Source: an uncultured Flavobacteriaceae bacterium (GTDB lineage Bacteria; Bacteroidota; Bacteroidia; Flavobacteriales; Flavobacteriaceae). Taken from it: a stretch of DNA of 64,000 bases. Shown here one piece after another: positions 8,513 to 17,309 of the stretch. The DNA is taken from NCBI GenBank assembly GCA_947500525.1, contig CANMSH010000001.1, positions 434,001 through 498,000 on the forward strand. The letters run 5' to 3'. A model generated the notes under the pieces. It had not been told where the DNA came from. It worked only from the letters and a program-made list of their open reading frames with translations, and searched no databases. The position numbers and the translations under genes are program-made. Position 1 is the stretch's first letter; every line of letters begins with the position of its first letter.

Positions 8513-9181
8513 ATGGTTATGTTAGAAGCCACTGAAAGAGTATTGCACACTAAAGATTGGATTACCTATCTTTTACTCTTGGTGTTCACACTATTCGTCA
8601 TTATAAAATACCATCATAGCGAACGGTTAACACGGTTATTTTCGTTGATTCTTTCGCGAAATTATCTTGTTATCTATTCAAAACATACTCCGCTAGTTTT
8701 GAATTCTTTTCATCTATTTTTTGCTCTTATTCAGTTATTTATCTTCTCAATAACCATTTTTATCGGAATAAAAACGAATAGTTCGATCGCAAAAGAATTT
8801 GAATTTTCTTTTTTTCTCAGCATTGTAACCGGTGTTTTTATCTTTACAGTATTGCGGTATTTTTTAGGTAAGTTATTGGCTATTCTTTTCGATTTAGAAA
8901 AAGAGCATGAAAGCCTTACATATCTAAAAATGAGTTATTTAAGTAATTTTTGTTTGCTCATTTTTCCATTTCTAATTTTCACATTATATCTATTTTATGA
9001 CTCTTCATTGGCAGCAATAATGATTGTATCAATTGCTGTGTTTATTTTGTTACTGTTTTACGTTCTCATTATTAAAAACAACCAAAAACTGATTTTAAAG
9101 AACTTCTTTTATTTTATTTTGTATCTTTGCGCCCTTGAAGTAGCGCCCCTAATTTTTTTTTATAAGCTATTTATTATTTAG
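8513..9181 (+). CDS. DUF4271-type integral membrane protein
   Basis: This 222-residue protein is strongly hydrophobic with about six predicted membrane segments (near residues 17-33, 62-84, 96-115, 142-163, 167-187 and 197-220). Composition, length and position directly upstream of uroporphyrinogen-III synthase match DUF4271, a Bacteroidota family of unknown function. The start could be either Met1 or Met3 (8519); the latter is favoured if the -7 box at 8504-8511 is real. It lies 15 bases upstream of the next gene, so the two are one operon. Confidence 0.78.
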   Translation: MVMLEATERVLHTKDWITYLLLLVFTLFVIIKYHHSERLTRLFSLILSRNYLVIYSKHTPLVLNSFHLFFALIQLFIFSITIFIGIKTNSSIAKEFEFSFFLSIVTGVFIFTVLRYFLGKLLAILFDLEKEHESLTYLKMSYLSNFCLLIFPFLIFTLYLFYDSSLAAIMIVSIAVFILLLFYVLIIKNNQKLILKNFFYFILYLCALEVAPLIFFYKLFII

Positions 9182-9196
9182 GAGTTATAATAAGAA

Positions 9197-9946
9197 ATGA
9201 GTATGAAAGTTAAGACAATTTTGGTTTCGCAACCAGCCCCAAATGCGAAACATTCTCCATACTTTGATTTATCTGAAAAGCAAAAGGTAAAGATTGATTT
9301 TAGATCTTTTATTCATGTGGAAGGAGAATCGTCGAGAGAAGTTAGAAATCAAAAAATAGATTTTTCGAATTTTACGGCTGTCATTTTTACTAGTAGAAAT
9401 GCCATCAATAATTATTTTAGATTGGCCGAGGAAATGCGTTTTAAAGTGCCCGATGACATGAAGTATTTCTGTCAATCGGAAGCAGTAGCATATTATTTAC
9501 AAAAATATGTTGTGTACAGAAAACGTAAAATATATGTTGGAGAACGTACCTTCCAAGATTTGACGAAGCTGATCAAAAAACATAAAACTGAAAAGTTTTT
9601 GTTGCCATCTTCAGACAAATTAAAGCCTATTGTTCCTCAAATACTCGATGAGTTAGAGGTTACTTGGCAAAGAGCCGTTCTTTTTAAAACCGTCGTAAGT
9701 GATTTGTCTGATTTACAGAATGTGTACTATGATGTATTGGTCTTTTTCAGCCCATCAGGAATAAAATCGTTATTCGAAAATTTCCCTGATTTTGAGCAAA
9801 ATAAAACGCGCATTGCTGTGTTTGGTAATACAACCATAAAAGCGGCAGAAGAAGCAGGACTCCGTGTAGATATCGCTGCTCCTACCAAGGAAACGCCATC
9901 TATGACAATGGCTCTAGAACATTATATAAAAAATGTAAATAAATAA
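9197..9946 (+). CDS. hemD: Uroporphyrinogen-III synthase
   Basis: This 249-residue protein resembles HemD, which cyclises hydroxymethylbilane to uroporphyrinogen III in heme synthesis. It has the two-lobed alpha/beta arrangement: TILVSQPAP at the N-terminus, FTAVIFTSRNAINNYF near residue 60, KFLLPSSDKLKPIVPQIL near residue 136, DVLVFFSPSGIKSLFENF near residue 180 and a C-terminal IAAPTKETPSMTMAL that is typical of the family. HemD is poorly conserved, so the call rests on these spaced motifs and length. It follows the DUF4271 gene closely, an association I know from other flavobacteria. A terminator follows at 9963. Confidence 0.85.
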   Translation: MSMKVKTILVSQPAPNAKHSPYFDLSEKQKVKIDFRSFIHVEGESSREVRNQKIDFSNFTAVIFTSRNAINNYFRLAEEMRFKVPDDMKYFCQSEAVAYYLQKYVVYRKRKIYVGERTFQDLTKLIKKHKTEKFLLPSSDKLKPIVPQILDELEVTWQRAVLFKTVVSDLSDLQNVYYDVLVFFSPSGIKSLFENFPDFEQNKTRIAVFGNTTIKAAEEAGLRVDIAAPTKETPSMTMALEHYIKNVNK

Positions 9947-9962
9947 CTTTAAAAAAGTTAAA

Positions 9963-9997
9963 TAAAAAAACCCAGCCGAAGAAGCTGGTTTTTTTTA
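9963..9997 (+). terminator. Intrinsic terminator between hemD and recA (bidirectional)
   Basis: A stem CCAGC (9972-9976) / GCTGG (9984-9988) with a 7-base loop is preceded by a run of A and followed by a run of T. This would terminate both hemD on the + strand and the convergent recA on the - strand. Confidence 0.8.
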
Positions 9998-10013
9998 TTT
10001 TCAATTCTTAATT

Positions 10014-11021
10014 TTAAGACTCTTCGTTAAGGTATGCTATAATTTTACCTTCTAATTCTTCTGCCAAATCAGGGTTGTCTTTGATAAGCGCTTTCACAGC
10101 ATCTCGACCTTGCCCTAGTTTGGTATCTCCATAACTAAACCAAGAGCCACTTTTCTTTACAATACCATATTCTACACCTAAATCGAGAATTTCTCCTGTT
10201 TTCGAGATTCCTTCTCCATACATAATATCGAACTCAGCAATTTGAAAAGGAGGTGCAACTTTATTTTTCACAACTTTTACCTTCGTACTGTTTCCAATAA
10301 CACGATCTCCATCTTTTATTTGTGTTCTTCTTCGAATATCTAAACGTACAGAAGCATAAAATTTCAAGGCATTACCTCCTGTTGTTGTTTCAGGATTACC
10401 AAACATTACACCAATTTTTTCACGTAATTGATTGATAAAAAATACAGTACAGTTTGTTTTGCTTATCGTTCCTGTCAACTTTCGAAGTGCTTGAGACATT
10501 AAACGTGCATGTAAACCCATTTTTGAGTCTCCCATTTCTCCTTCGATTTCACTTTTAGGTGTCAAAGCTGCCACTGAATCGATTACTACAATATCAACGG
10601 CCCCAGATCGAATTAGATTATCTGCAATTTCTAAGGCTTGTTCACCGTGATCTGGTTGCGAAATAATTAAATTATCAATATCAACACCCAATTTTTGTGC
10701 ATAAAAACGATCAAAAGCATGTTCAGCATCAATAAAAGCAGCTATTCCTCCTCCTTTTTGTGCTTCTGCAATTGCATGTAATGTCAAGGTTGTTTTACCT
10801 GAAGATTCGGGTCCATATATTTCAATAACTCTACCTCTCGGATATCCATTTACTCCTAAGGCAATATCTAGGCCTAAAGATCCTGAAGGTATTGCATCAA
10901 CCTCTTCGGTAACATTATCACCGAGACGCATTACCGAACCCTTGCCGTATGTTTTATCTAATTTATCTAAAGTAAGCTGTAGCGCTTTTAATTTTGCCGA
11001 TTTTTCTTTGTCTTCTGCCAT
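10014..11021 (-). CDS. recA: Recombinase RecA
   Basis: This 335-residue protein is RecA, the strand-exchange ATPase of homologous recombination and SOS induction. The Walker A motif is [10 protein letters not shown] (residue ~70), with DAEHAFD, the Walker B region [33 protein letters not shown] (DNA-binding L2 region), and the C-terminal domain ending LNEES. The frame extends upstream to 11147, but the true start is the ATG at 11021: [14 protein letters not shown] is the normal RecA N-terminus and the upstream extension has no homology. A promoter-like TTG-N16-TACTTTAG lies upstream. I saw no obvious LexA box in the short leader. Confidence 0.98.
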   Translation of the reverse strand: MAEDKEKSAKLKALQLTLDKLDKTYGKGSVMRLGDNVTEEVDAIPSGSLGLDIALGVNGYPRGRVIEIYGPESSGKTTLTLHAIAEAQKGGGIAAFIDAEHAFDRFYAQKLGVDIDNLIISQPDHGEQALEIADNLIRSGAVDIVVIDSVAALTPKSEIEGEMGDSKMGLHARLMSQALRKLTGTISKTNCTVFFINQLREKIGVMFGNPETTTGGNALKFYASVRLDIRRRTQIKDGDRVIGNSTKVKVVKNKVAPPFQIAEFDIMYGEGISKTGEILDLGVEYGIVKKSGSWFSYGDTKLGQGRDAVKALIKDNPDLAEELEGKIIAYLNEES

Positions 11022-11056
11022 AATAACTGCTAAAATAATTTGTGAAATAAGTGGAG

Positions 11057-11083
11057 CTAAAGTACAAAAAGATGTTGAATCAA
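11057..11083 (-). promoter_or_regulatory. Candidate recA promoter
   Basis: On the minus strand TTG (11081-11083) is followed after 16 bases by TACTTTAG (11057-11064), close to the TTG...TAnnTTTG pattern. The leader to the recA ATG at 11021 would be about 30 bases. Confidence 0.45.
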
Positions 11084-11115
11084 CTTGGCAGTTTCCAATG
11101 TTTAAAAAATTAAAT

Positions 11116-11925
11116 TTATTTCTTGTTTGACTGCTCGTTTTCAACAATTAATTTTTTCTGATAACGACCTTGTACTATGTCGGTAATAACCAATATTAAA
11201 ATTACAAAATAGAACGTAGTTTTGCTCATAGGTACAATTTCATTACCAAAAAGTTTTAAATGTGCTAAATGGCCTCCTTCTGTAATCAACATAATACCAA
11301 CTATAAATAAAATAAACAATCCTAATACTTCATACATTCGGTTTTTTGCTAAAAAAACCGAAATTTTATCTGCCATCAAAAGCATTAATAGTCCACTTGC
11401 AACAATCGCAATAGCCATTACAATAAATGCTGTTGTAGAGTTTTCTATTTCGCTAGTTAAACCTATAGCAGCTAAAATCGAATCAAAGGAAAATACTAAA
11501 TTCATAATTACTATACTTGTAATAACAGCATTAGACGATTTTGTTCTTTTAGTTTCTCCCTCTACATCATGACTTAGGTCTGGAAGCGAAATCATATGCC
11601 ATATTTCTTTGATTGCCGTATAGATAATAAACGCTCCGCCAACAAGTACGATAATACTATGTCCGTTAAACGCAAATTTTACAACATCATCTATACCTCC
11701 AGTTAACCAAGCGAATGGCTCTTGAAAAAAATCAATAATTGATACGAGCACAAATAGTAATACAATTCTTAACACGATTGCAATTAATATACCTACTTTT
11801 CGAACTCTTTTTTGGTCTGACTCTGGAGCCTTTTTAGATTCTAAAGAAATATATAGTAGGTTATCAAAGCCTAAAACGGCTTGTAACATCACAAGCATGA
11901 GTAGTGTAAAAATAATTTCGATCAT
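11116..11925 (-). CDS. TerC family integral membrane protein
   Basis: This 269-residue protein has about seven hydrophobic segments and family hallmarks: [13 protein letters not shown] near residue 19 and [19 protein letters not shown] near residue 140, the two acidic membrane repeats of the TerC/YkoY/Alx family. Members are implicated in metal ion (Mn, Ca) handling and in tellurite resistance loci, although an isolated TerC gene as here says nothing about tellurite. The C-terminus is Lys- and Glu-rich. No ter operon partners are present. Its start codon lies 4 bases after a promoter-like box, so the message may be leaderless. Confidence 0.9.
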   Translation of the reverse strand: MIEIIFTLLMLVMLQAVLGFDNLLYISLESKKAPESDQKRVRKVGILIAIVLRIVLLFVLVSIIDFFQEPFAWLTGGIDDVVKFAFNGHSIIVLVGGAFIIYTAIKEIWHMISLPDLSHDVEGETKRTKSSNAVITSIVIMNLVFSFDSILAAIGLTSEIENSTTAFIVMAIAIVASGLLMLLMADKISVFLAKNRMYEVLGLFILFIVGIMLITEGGHLAHLKLFGNEIVPMSKTTFYFVILILVITDIVQGRYQKKLIVENEQSNKK

Positions 11926-11929
11926 AAGA

Positions 11930-11956
11930 AAAAGGTATTAGTTGCACAAAATGCAA
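11930..11956 (-). promoter_or_regulatory. Candidate promoter abutting the TerC start codon
   Basis: On the minus strand TTG (11954-11956), 16 bases, then TACCTTTT (11930-11937) resembles the TTG...TAnnTTTG promoter with one mismatch. The box ends only 4 bases before the ATG, implying a leaderless or nearly leaderless message. Confidence 0.45.
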
Positions 11957-12007
11957 TAGTATTAAAAATTAAGTAAATCATAAAATAAGTAGGATAAAAG
12001 AAATTAA

Positions 12008-13600
12008 TTATCTCGCGGTCATAATTTTCTTCAACACATTTTTTCCGGTAAGAGCGGAGGCGGTCAAAACACCAGAAAATAATGCCGATCCAACGCCAAC
12101 GGTAATAACATCCTGGCCCGTTAAAAATAAGTTTTTTATTGGAGTACGAGGTCTTAAAAACTTTTGACGAAAACGTTTCGGTGTATGATCTAATCCATAT
12201 ATTTCTCCTTTATCATAATTCACAAAGTGTTGAGTTGTAAGCGGTGTTGACAACTCATAATACTCAACTTTTCCCTTGACTTGCGGTACTTGTCTGTACA
12301 ATTCTTCTAACAAACGTTGCGACATCTTTTCTTTTAATTGATCATATGCTTCTCCTCGTTTCTTCCAGCGAGTGTTTACCCATGGTTCAAAGGTTTCATA
12401 AGGCACTAGTGTAATAATATCAATGGTGCTTTTACCAGGATATCTATTCGACCAATCTGGATCTTTTGCTGACGGAAAAGATATATATACAACAGGAAAA
12501 GGTTGATTGGTATCGTTTACATAACGCTCTACACATCCATCATGATCAAGGTCATCTGGATAGATCCAATAATTAGTTTTGGGTAATTTTAATTCTTCAG
12601 GTGAACCTTCTAGACCAATATATAAACAAGCATGCGCAACAGAACGTTTTACGTGTTGCAATTGTTCTTTTAATCTATGTTTTTGCTGTATTTTTTGAGG
12701 TATTAACTTGTTATATGTAGTCATAATACCAGCACCACTTATTATGTTTTTCGCAAAAAAGGATTTTCCATTTTTCATTTGTACTCCTTTTGCAACATTA
12801 TTTTCAACAACAATTTTGTCCACCTCTGCACTAATCAAAATAGTTCCTCCAGCTTCCTCGATAACTTTATCTACCGTTTTTAGTATTTGAGATGATCCTC
12901 CAACAGGAAAACTACCTCCAGCGAAATAATGACCAGCTACTGCCGCATGCATTACAAAACTACTCTTCTTAGGTTCTAATCCGTAATCACCATACTGACC
13001 CAATAAAACCTTTATCAAGTTTTCATTATCTGTCAGCTCTCTCAAGGTATCATAGGTCGTTTTATCAGAAAATTTGTAAAACGGCTTTCGCATAAGACTT
13101 CCTAAAAAGGAGCTTACAAATGATGGCATTGCTTTATCTATATAATACCATTTTCCTTTACTATTCGCTTTAAAAACCAAGCTAACATAGGCATCGATAG
13201 CTTTCTTTTCAGCAGGAAAATAACTTATCATTTTATCTTTAAAATTTTGTACTCCCTTTACAAAATCATACGATTTATCTCCAACGATTATTTTATCATA
13301 TACCTCACCCATATCAGCCCATTCTAACTTTTCATTTGATATATAATCAAAAAGTCGTCGCATACCACTTTCTTTACGTTGAACATCACCTATATAATGC
13401 ACACCAACATCCCATTCATATCCTTTACGTTTAAAAGTATGTGTAAACCCACCAGGTTCATAATGACGCTCTAGTACTAGCACTTTCTGACCTTCTTTTG
13501 CGAGGATGGCCCCTGTAGATAAACTTCCTATCCCCGATCCTATAATAATACAATCATACGTTTCTTGAAGTTCTATTTTTTTCTTGAAAGATTGGACCAT
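12008..13600 (-). CDS. CrtI/retinol-saturase-like FAD-dependent oxidoreductase
   Basis: This 530-residue protein has an N-terminal dinucleotide-binding motif (CIIIGSGIGSLSTGAILAKEG, about residues 17-37), then LERHYEPGGFTHTFKRKGYEWDVGVHYIG, the signature shared by phytoene desaturases and all-trans-retinol 13,14-reductases. The C-terminus has FLTGQDVITVGVGSALFSGVLTA, the second FAD-contact motif. It acts on a hydrophobic polyene or related lipid. The GVHYIGD variant and length favour the retinol-saturase-like branch over classical CrtI, and no carotenoid cluster is nearby. It is divergent from the hydrolase gene at 13671. Confidence 0.85.
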   Translation of the reverse strand: MVQSFKKKIELQETYDCIIIGSGIGSLSTGAILAKEGQKVLVLERHYEPGGFTHTFKRKGYEWDVGVHYIGDVQRKESGMRRLFDYISNEKLEWADMGEVYDKIIVGDKSYDFVKGVQNFKDKMISYFPAEKKAIDAYVSLVFKANSKGKWYYIDKAMPSFVSSFLGSLMRKPFYKFSDKTTYDTLRELTDNENLIKVLLGQYGDYGLEPKKSSFVMHAAVAGHYFAGGSFPVGGSSQILKTVDKVIEEAGGTILISAEVDKIVVENNVAKGVQMKNGKSFFAKNIISGAGIMTTYNKLIPQKIQQKHRLKEQLQHVKRSVAHACLYIGLEGSPEELKLPKTNYWIYPDDLDHDGCVERYVNDTNQPFPVVYISFPSAKDPDWSNRYPGKSTIDIITLVPYETFEPWVNTRWKKRGEAYDQLKEKMSQRLLEELYRQVPQVKGKVEYYELSTPLTTQHFVNYDKGEIYGLDHTPKRFRQKFLRPRTPIKNLFLTGQDVITVGVGSALFSGVLTASALTGKNVLKKIMTAR

Positions 13601-13670
13601 ATTTGTTTTTTTGGTTGAGGATGGAAGTTACAAAATAAAATTACTTAACTTTCAAACACAAAACAGATTC

Positions 13671-14558
13671 ATGCAAGTAGTACAAACAGACCCTAAATAT
13701 TTTAATGAGCTCAAAGATTTCCCTTATAAAGAAAATTATATCGACTTTGATCACTTAAAAATGCATTATATCGATGAAGGTAAAGGAGAAATTATTCTTG
13801 CACTGCATGGTGAACCTAGCTGGTGTTATTTATATAGAAAGTTTATTCCTAAATTAAAAGATTACCGTTTTATTGCACCCGATTTAATCGGATTTGGCAA
13901 ATCAAATAAGATTATAAATTGGAAGCATTATTCTTTTGACTTACATCTAAATTCTCTTATAAATTTCATAGATAAATTAAACCTTAATAACATTACCTTA
14001 GTAGTACAAGATTGGGGTGGATTATTAGGATTAAGTTTATTAGGTAAGTTTCCTGAAAAGTTTAAAAGAGTCGTAATTCTCAATACATTTTTACCAATTG
14101 GAAAACCCTTAGGTACTTTTTTTAAGGCATGGCAAAAATTTGCTAAATATCATCCTTCTTTACCAGTTGGTTCTATCATTCAAAAAGGCACTTATCAAAA
14201 ACTATCAGATGAAGTAATTGACGCATATAAAGCACCTTTTCCTAGTAAAAAATATAAAGGAGGGGCGAAAGCATTTCCTTTACTAGTCCCTGGAAAACCC
14301 ACAGATTCTGGGGTCAAAGAGATGAAGAATGCTCGAGAAGTTTTATCAAAATGGACCAAACCAGCTTTGGTATTATTTTCTGATAAAGATCAAATGATGA
14401 GCGGTTTAGAAAACTTTTTTTACAAATTAATACCTTCAAGTAAGGAACAACGAAAAATACTTATTAAAGATGCAGGACACTTTTTACAAGAAGAAAAAGG
14501 AGAAGAAATAGCTACATATATTGATAAATTTATAAAGGGAGAATTAAAAATATCTTAG
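13671..14558 (+). CDS. Haloalkane dehalogenase-like alpha/beta hydrolase (subfamily I type)
   Basis: This 295-residue protein has all signatures of haloalkane dehalogenase subfamily I: the oxyanion motif HGEPSW (residues 46-51), the nucleophile elbow VVQDWGG with Asp114 and adjacent halide-binding Trp115, a second possible halide-binding Trp in the cap (Trp154 in FKAWQKF), an acid Asp in FSDKDQMM (Asp240 by alignment with DhlA-type enzymes) and the base His270 in DAGHFLQEE. Family members hydrolyse a carbon-halogen bond to an alcohol and halide. I moved the start from 13584 to 13671 because the upstream extension is low-complexity and overlaps the divergent gene; MQVVQTDPKYF matches the usual N-terminus. 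The 3' end overlaps the convergent acetyltransferase gene by 4 bases. Confidence 0.87.
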   Translation: MQVVQTDPKYFNELKDFPYKENYIDFDHLKMHYIDEGKGEIILALHGEPSWCYLYRKFIPKLKDYRFIAPDLIGFGKSNKIINWKHYSFDLHLNSLINFIDKLNLNNITLVVQDWGGLLGLSLLGKFPEKFKRVVILNTFLPIGKPLGTFFKAWQKFAKYHPSLPVGSIIQKGTYQKLSDEVIDAYKAPFPSKKYKGGAKAFPLLVPGKPTDSGVKEMKNAREVLSKWTKPALVLFSDKDQMMSGLENFFYKLIPSSKEQRKILIKDAGHFLQEEKGEEIATYIDKFIKGELKIS

Positions 14559-15004
14559 TTTCTTACCATATAAATATGTGGAATACCATCTTCTATGTAC
14601 TCCACTCCTACCTGTTTAAAATCAAACGATTCGTAAAATTTCTTTAAATACGTTTGCGCACCTATTTTAATCTTTGAATTATTAAAGTTATTTTCAATTA
14701 CAGAAATTGTTTCTTCAATGAGTTTGTATCCTAACTCTTTCTTTCTATAATCAGGATGAACCACTACTCTACCAAACGCCGATTCTTCATAATAATCTCC
14801 AGGCTTAAAAATTCGTGTATACGCTATTACTTTCTCCGGAATTTTTTCGTCAAAAGTGAATAAATGCAATGCTATTTTATCCTTATTATCTAACTCCGGA
14901 TATGCACAATTTTGTTCTACTACGAAAACATTAATGCGTAATTGAAGTATTTCATGAAATTCATTTAAAGTTAATTCATTAAAAGTCTTTACAAAGAATT
15001 TCAT
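14555..15004 (-). CDS. ElaA-like GNAT N-acetyltransferase
   Basis: This 149-residue protein begins MKFFVKTFNELTLNEFHEILQLR and continues VFVVEQNCAYPELDNKD, the hallmark of the ElaA branch of GNAT acetyltransferases. The acetyl-CoA binding region is FGRVVVHPDYRKKELGYKLIEE, containing the R/Q-x-x-G/A loop in variant form. The substrate is unknown. The frame is open to 15058, but the ATG at 15004 gives the family N-terminus and sits one base after the rpiB stop codon, so the two genes form a tight operon. It is convergent with the dehalogenase-like gene, with a 4-base overlap. Confidence 0.87.
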   Translation of the reverse strand: MKFFVKTFNELTLNEFHEILQLRINVFVVEQNCAYPELDNKDKIALHLFTFDEKIPEKVIAYTRIFKPGDYYEESAFGRVVVHPDYRKKELGYKLIEETISVIENNFNNSKIKIGAQTYLKKFYESFDFKQVGVEYIEDGIPHIYMVRN

Positions 15005-15005
15005 C

Positions 15006-15440
15006 TTAACATGTACTAGCAATTTTGGTAACACGATTTTGGTGACGTCCTCCTTCAAATGTTGTTTCTAAAAAAATATTCACAAAAGCCATCGCTTGAT
15101 GTACCGAGACAAAACGAGCAGGAATACTTAAAATATTAGCGTTATTATGTTGACGAGCTAATGCAACTAATTCATTATTCCAACATAAAGCAGCTCTTAC
15201 ATTTTGATGTTTATTTGCTGTCATTTGAGCTCCATTACCACTTCCACAAATAATAATTCCTAAATCTACCTTCTTATTCTCTACATCTTTCGCCACGGGA
15301 TGAATAAAATCAGGATAATCTACACTGTTTTCTTCATTGGTTCCATAATTTGTAACAGTATGTCCTTTACTTTCTAACATTTCAATAATTTGAAACTTAT
15401 AAGATGTTCCTGCGTGATCATTACCTATTGCTATATTCAT
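15006..15440 (-). CDS. rpiB: Ribose-5-phosphate isomerase B
   Basis: This 144-residue protein interconverts ribose 5-phosphate and ribulose 5-phosphate in the pentose phosphate pathway. It shows NIAIGNDHAGTSYK at the N-terminus (phosphate and His contact), VDYPDFIHPVA, the active-site segment GIIICGSGNGAQMTANK with the catalytic Cys, then ALCWNNELVALARQHNNAN and IPARFVS. Length and motif order are standard for RpiB/LacAB. It is the first gene of a two-gene operon with the ElaA-like acetyltransferase. Confidence 0.95.
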   Translation of the reverse strand: MNIAIGNDHAGTSYKFQIIEMLESKGHTVTNYGTNEENSVDYPDFIHPVAKDVENKKVDLGIIICGSGNGAQMTANKHQNVRAALCWNNELVALARQHNNANILSIPARFVSVHQAMAFVNIFLETTFEGGRHQNRVTKIASTC

Positions 15441-15956
15441 TGATAATAGTGAGTTAAATTATAGTACAAACTTAAACAAATGACAGTTATAAACATAAAA
15501 TTCAGGTATTGTTAATTGAAATATCTATTGATTTAAAAATCAGCTATATTAACTAAATATTAAAATGTTTATAAAAAATACCTAAGTTCTAACAACATAA
15601 TTTTTTTAAAATAAAAAATTTTCCAATACCAAAACAACATTTAGATATCCTAAAAATATTATGAGTTTTTAATTACTATTTATAAACAACAAAATACGTA
15701 CTTATAAACTTTTTTATATTTTATTATATCACCAAAATCTGTTCATTTAAGTTATGAACTAAATGTTGATAATGTAGTGAGTCAACTTGATTTTTAATAT
15801 ATTATAAAATTTAAAGATGTTAATAGCTGTTTATTCTTTTTAAAAAGTGAAATATCAAAATTTATAATGGAAAATTTATAGTAGAAATTAACAAGCTATA
15901 ATAATCATTAAATCTTTTTTAAAATTTAATAACAAAAATAAATATTATATATATTG
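15441..15956. other. Gene-free, very AT-rich intergenic stretch
   Basis: These ~516 bases are composed almost entirely of A and T with many short A- and T-runs. Six-frame reading by eye gives no ORF with coding character, and no tRNA, strong hairpin with a T-run or long repeat is visible. It separates rpiB from the small ORF at 15957-16133 and may include promoter sequence for rpiB at its left end. Confidence 0.6.
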
Positions 15957-16133
15957 TTAAAAAGTAACTAAGAAAACTTTAGTTGTTTCTTTTAAAAGAG
16001 AGGAGGGAGTATCTGTAATTAATTCTTCATTACTAATTTTGTCGAATGTTGAATTTATACTTAAATAAGTAATCAGAAAACCAATAGTAAAAACTATTAA
16101 GAAAGCTGCTAATATTTTAAAAAAATTCTTCAT
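15957..16133 (-). CDS. Predicted 58-residue single-pass membrane protein
   Basis: This short ORF reads MKNFFKILAAFLIVFTIGFLI at its start: positively charged residues followed by about 18 hydrophobic residues, then a polar tail (STFDKISNEELITD and a Ser/Thr/Lys-rich end). That is the layout of a small inner-membrane protein or an uncleaved signal anchor. It stands alone, divergent from the NHL gene, in an otherwise gene-free AT-rich region. No homologue is recognised. Its clean start, single hydrophobic segment and charged cytoplasmic end support a real gene, but its size means chance cannot be excluded. Confidence 0.5.
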   Translation of the reverse strand: MKNFFKILAAFLIVFTIGFLITYLSINSTFDKISNEELITDTPSSLLKETTKVFLVTF

Positions 16134-16255
16134 CTATTGTAATACACTCTTTCTTTATAGACGAGATATTTTTTGATATGTTACATTTTTTTTAAGATTT
16201 TTTTAACAGTTCACTTTTTTTTAGTCGTATCTTAGCTATAATAAACCAATTTTTT

Positions 16256-17302
16256 ATGAAGAAGCTATTTTGTTTATTAGTTTTATTAGGATGTTTTACT
16301 GAGTTTAACGCACAAATAATAACTACAGTTGCTGGTAATGGTAAAACAGGATTTGCTGGAGACGGAGGGAAAGCTACTGCAGCTAGATTAAACTTACCGG
16401 TTAATCTTACGTTTGATAAGAATCAAAATATTTATATCGCCGATACATATAACAATAGTATTCGCAAAATTGATACGAATACAGGTATAATTACAACAGT
16501 TGTTAGAAATGAAGACAAATTTGCTACGGATGGATTAAAAACTCCCACAGGAGTAGCATTTGACGAAAAAGATAATCTATACATTGCAGAATTGAAAAAT
16601 GAACGTATTAGAAAAGTAAACGTTACATCAGGTACTTCAATGACCTTAGTAGGAACTAAATCTGAAATAGAATCACCAAATATTAATTATGATTTGTCAG
16701 GACCATTTAATGTAGTATTTGATCAAGAAGGTAATTTGTATGTGTCAATACCATCAGAAAGTAAAATACGTCGGGTAGATTTTGGTACGGGCGATATTAC
16801 AGACGCGGCAGGTACAGATGAATTAGGCTTTTCTGGTGATGGAAAATTAGCTACAAATGCCAGAATATCTAATCCTACAGGTTTGGTTATAGATGACACT
16901 GGTAATTTATATTTTTCAGATACTGGTAACAATCGTATTCGAAAGATTAATACAAAAACAGGTATTATAACAACTATTGCTGGAACTGGAACCAAAGGAT
17001 TAAAAGAAGATGGTGTATTGGCTATTAAATCTGAATTATCCAATCCTTTAGGACTTGCAATTGATAAAAACGGAGATTTATTTTTTGTGGATCGCGGATC
17101 AAATAGAATACGTAAAATTTCTTTAAGTACTGGTATTGTAACTACAATTGCAGGAACTGGCAAAGCTGGTTTTTCTGGTGATGATGGCTTACCAACTAAA
17201 GCGAAGCTATCAAACCCTACAGGAATTGCTTTTGATGAATTAGGCAACTTATATATTGTAGATAGAGGAAATAACAGAATTAGAAAAATTTCTGGCTTAT
17301 AA
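16256..17302 (+). CDS. Secreted NHL-repeat beta-propeller protein
   Basis: This 348-residue protein has a signal peptide (residues 1-19, ending FNA-Q) and about six NHL repeats. Each blade carries a variation of NLYIADTGNNRIRKI followed by TGIITTIAGTG and GFSGDGGLATKAKLSNPTGI, for example near residues 60-80, 219-240 and 320-345. Such secreted NHL propellers in Bacteroidota are usually of unknown function and probably bind ligands or partners. One blade (near residues 120-135, TSGTSMTLVGTKSE) is degenerate. There is no type IX sorting domain. It is convergent with the lipid kinase gene 7 bases downstream. Confidence 0.88.
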   Translation: MKKLFCLLVLLGCFTEFNAQIITTVAGNGKTGFAGDGGKATAARLNLPVNLTFDKNQNIYIADTYNNSIRKIDTNTGIITTVVRNEDKFATDGLKTPTGVAFDEKDNLYIAELKNERIRKVNVTSGTSMTLVGTKSEIESPNINYDLSGPFNVVFDQEGNLYVSIPSESKIRRVDFGTGDITDAAGTDELGFSGDGKLATNARISNPTGLVIDDTGNLYFSDTGNNRIRKINTKTGIITTIAGTGTKGLKEDGVLAIKSELSNPLGLAIDKNGDLFFVDRGSNRIRKISLSTGIVTTIAGTGKAGFSGDDGLPTKAKLSNPTGIAFDELGNLYIVDRGNNRIRKISGL

Positions 17303-17309
17303 ACAATGT

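Noticed and set aside
11022..11147. Upstream extension of recA in the same frame
   Set aside because: The 42 extra residues have no RecA homology and overlap the promoter-like region; the ATG at 11021 gives the canonical N-terminus.
11116..11925. Tellurite resistance interpretation of the TerC gene
   Set aside because: No terA, terB, terD or other ter genes are present; lone TerC proteins are widespread and linked to metal handling.
13584..13670. Upstream extension of the dehalogenase-like gene
   Set aside because: It would overlap the start of the divergent oxidoreductase gene and has no family similarity; the ATG at 13671 fits the known N-terminus.
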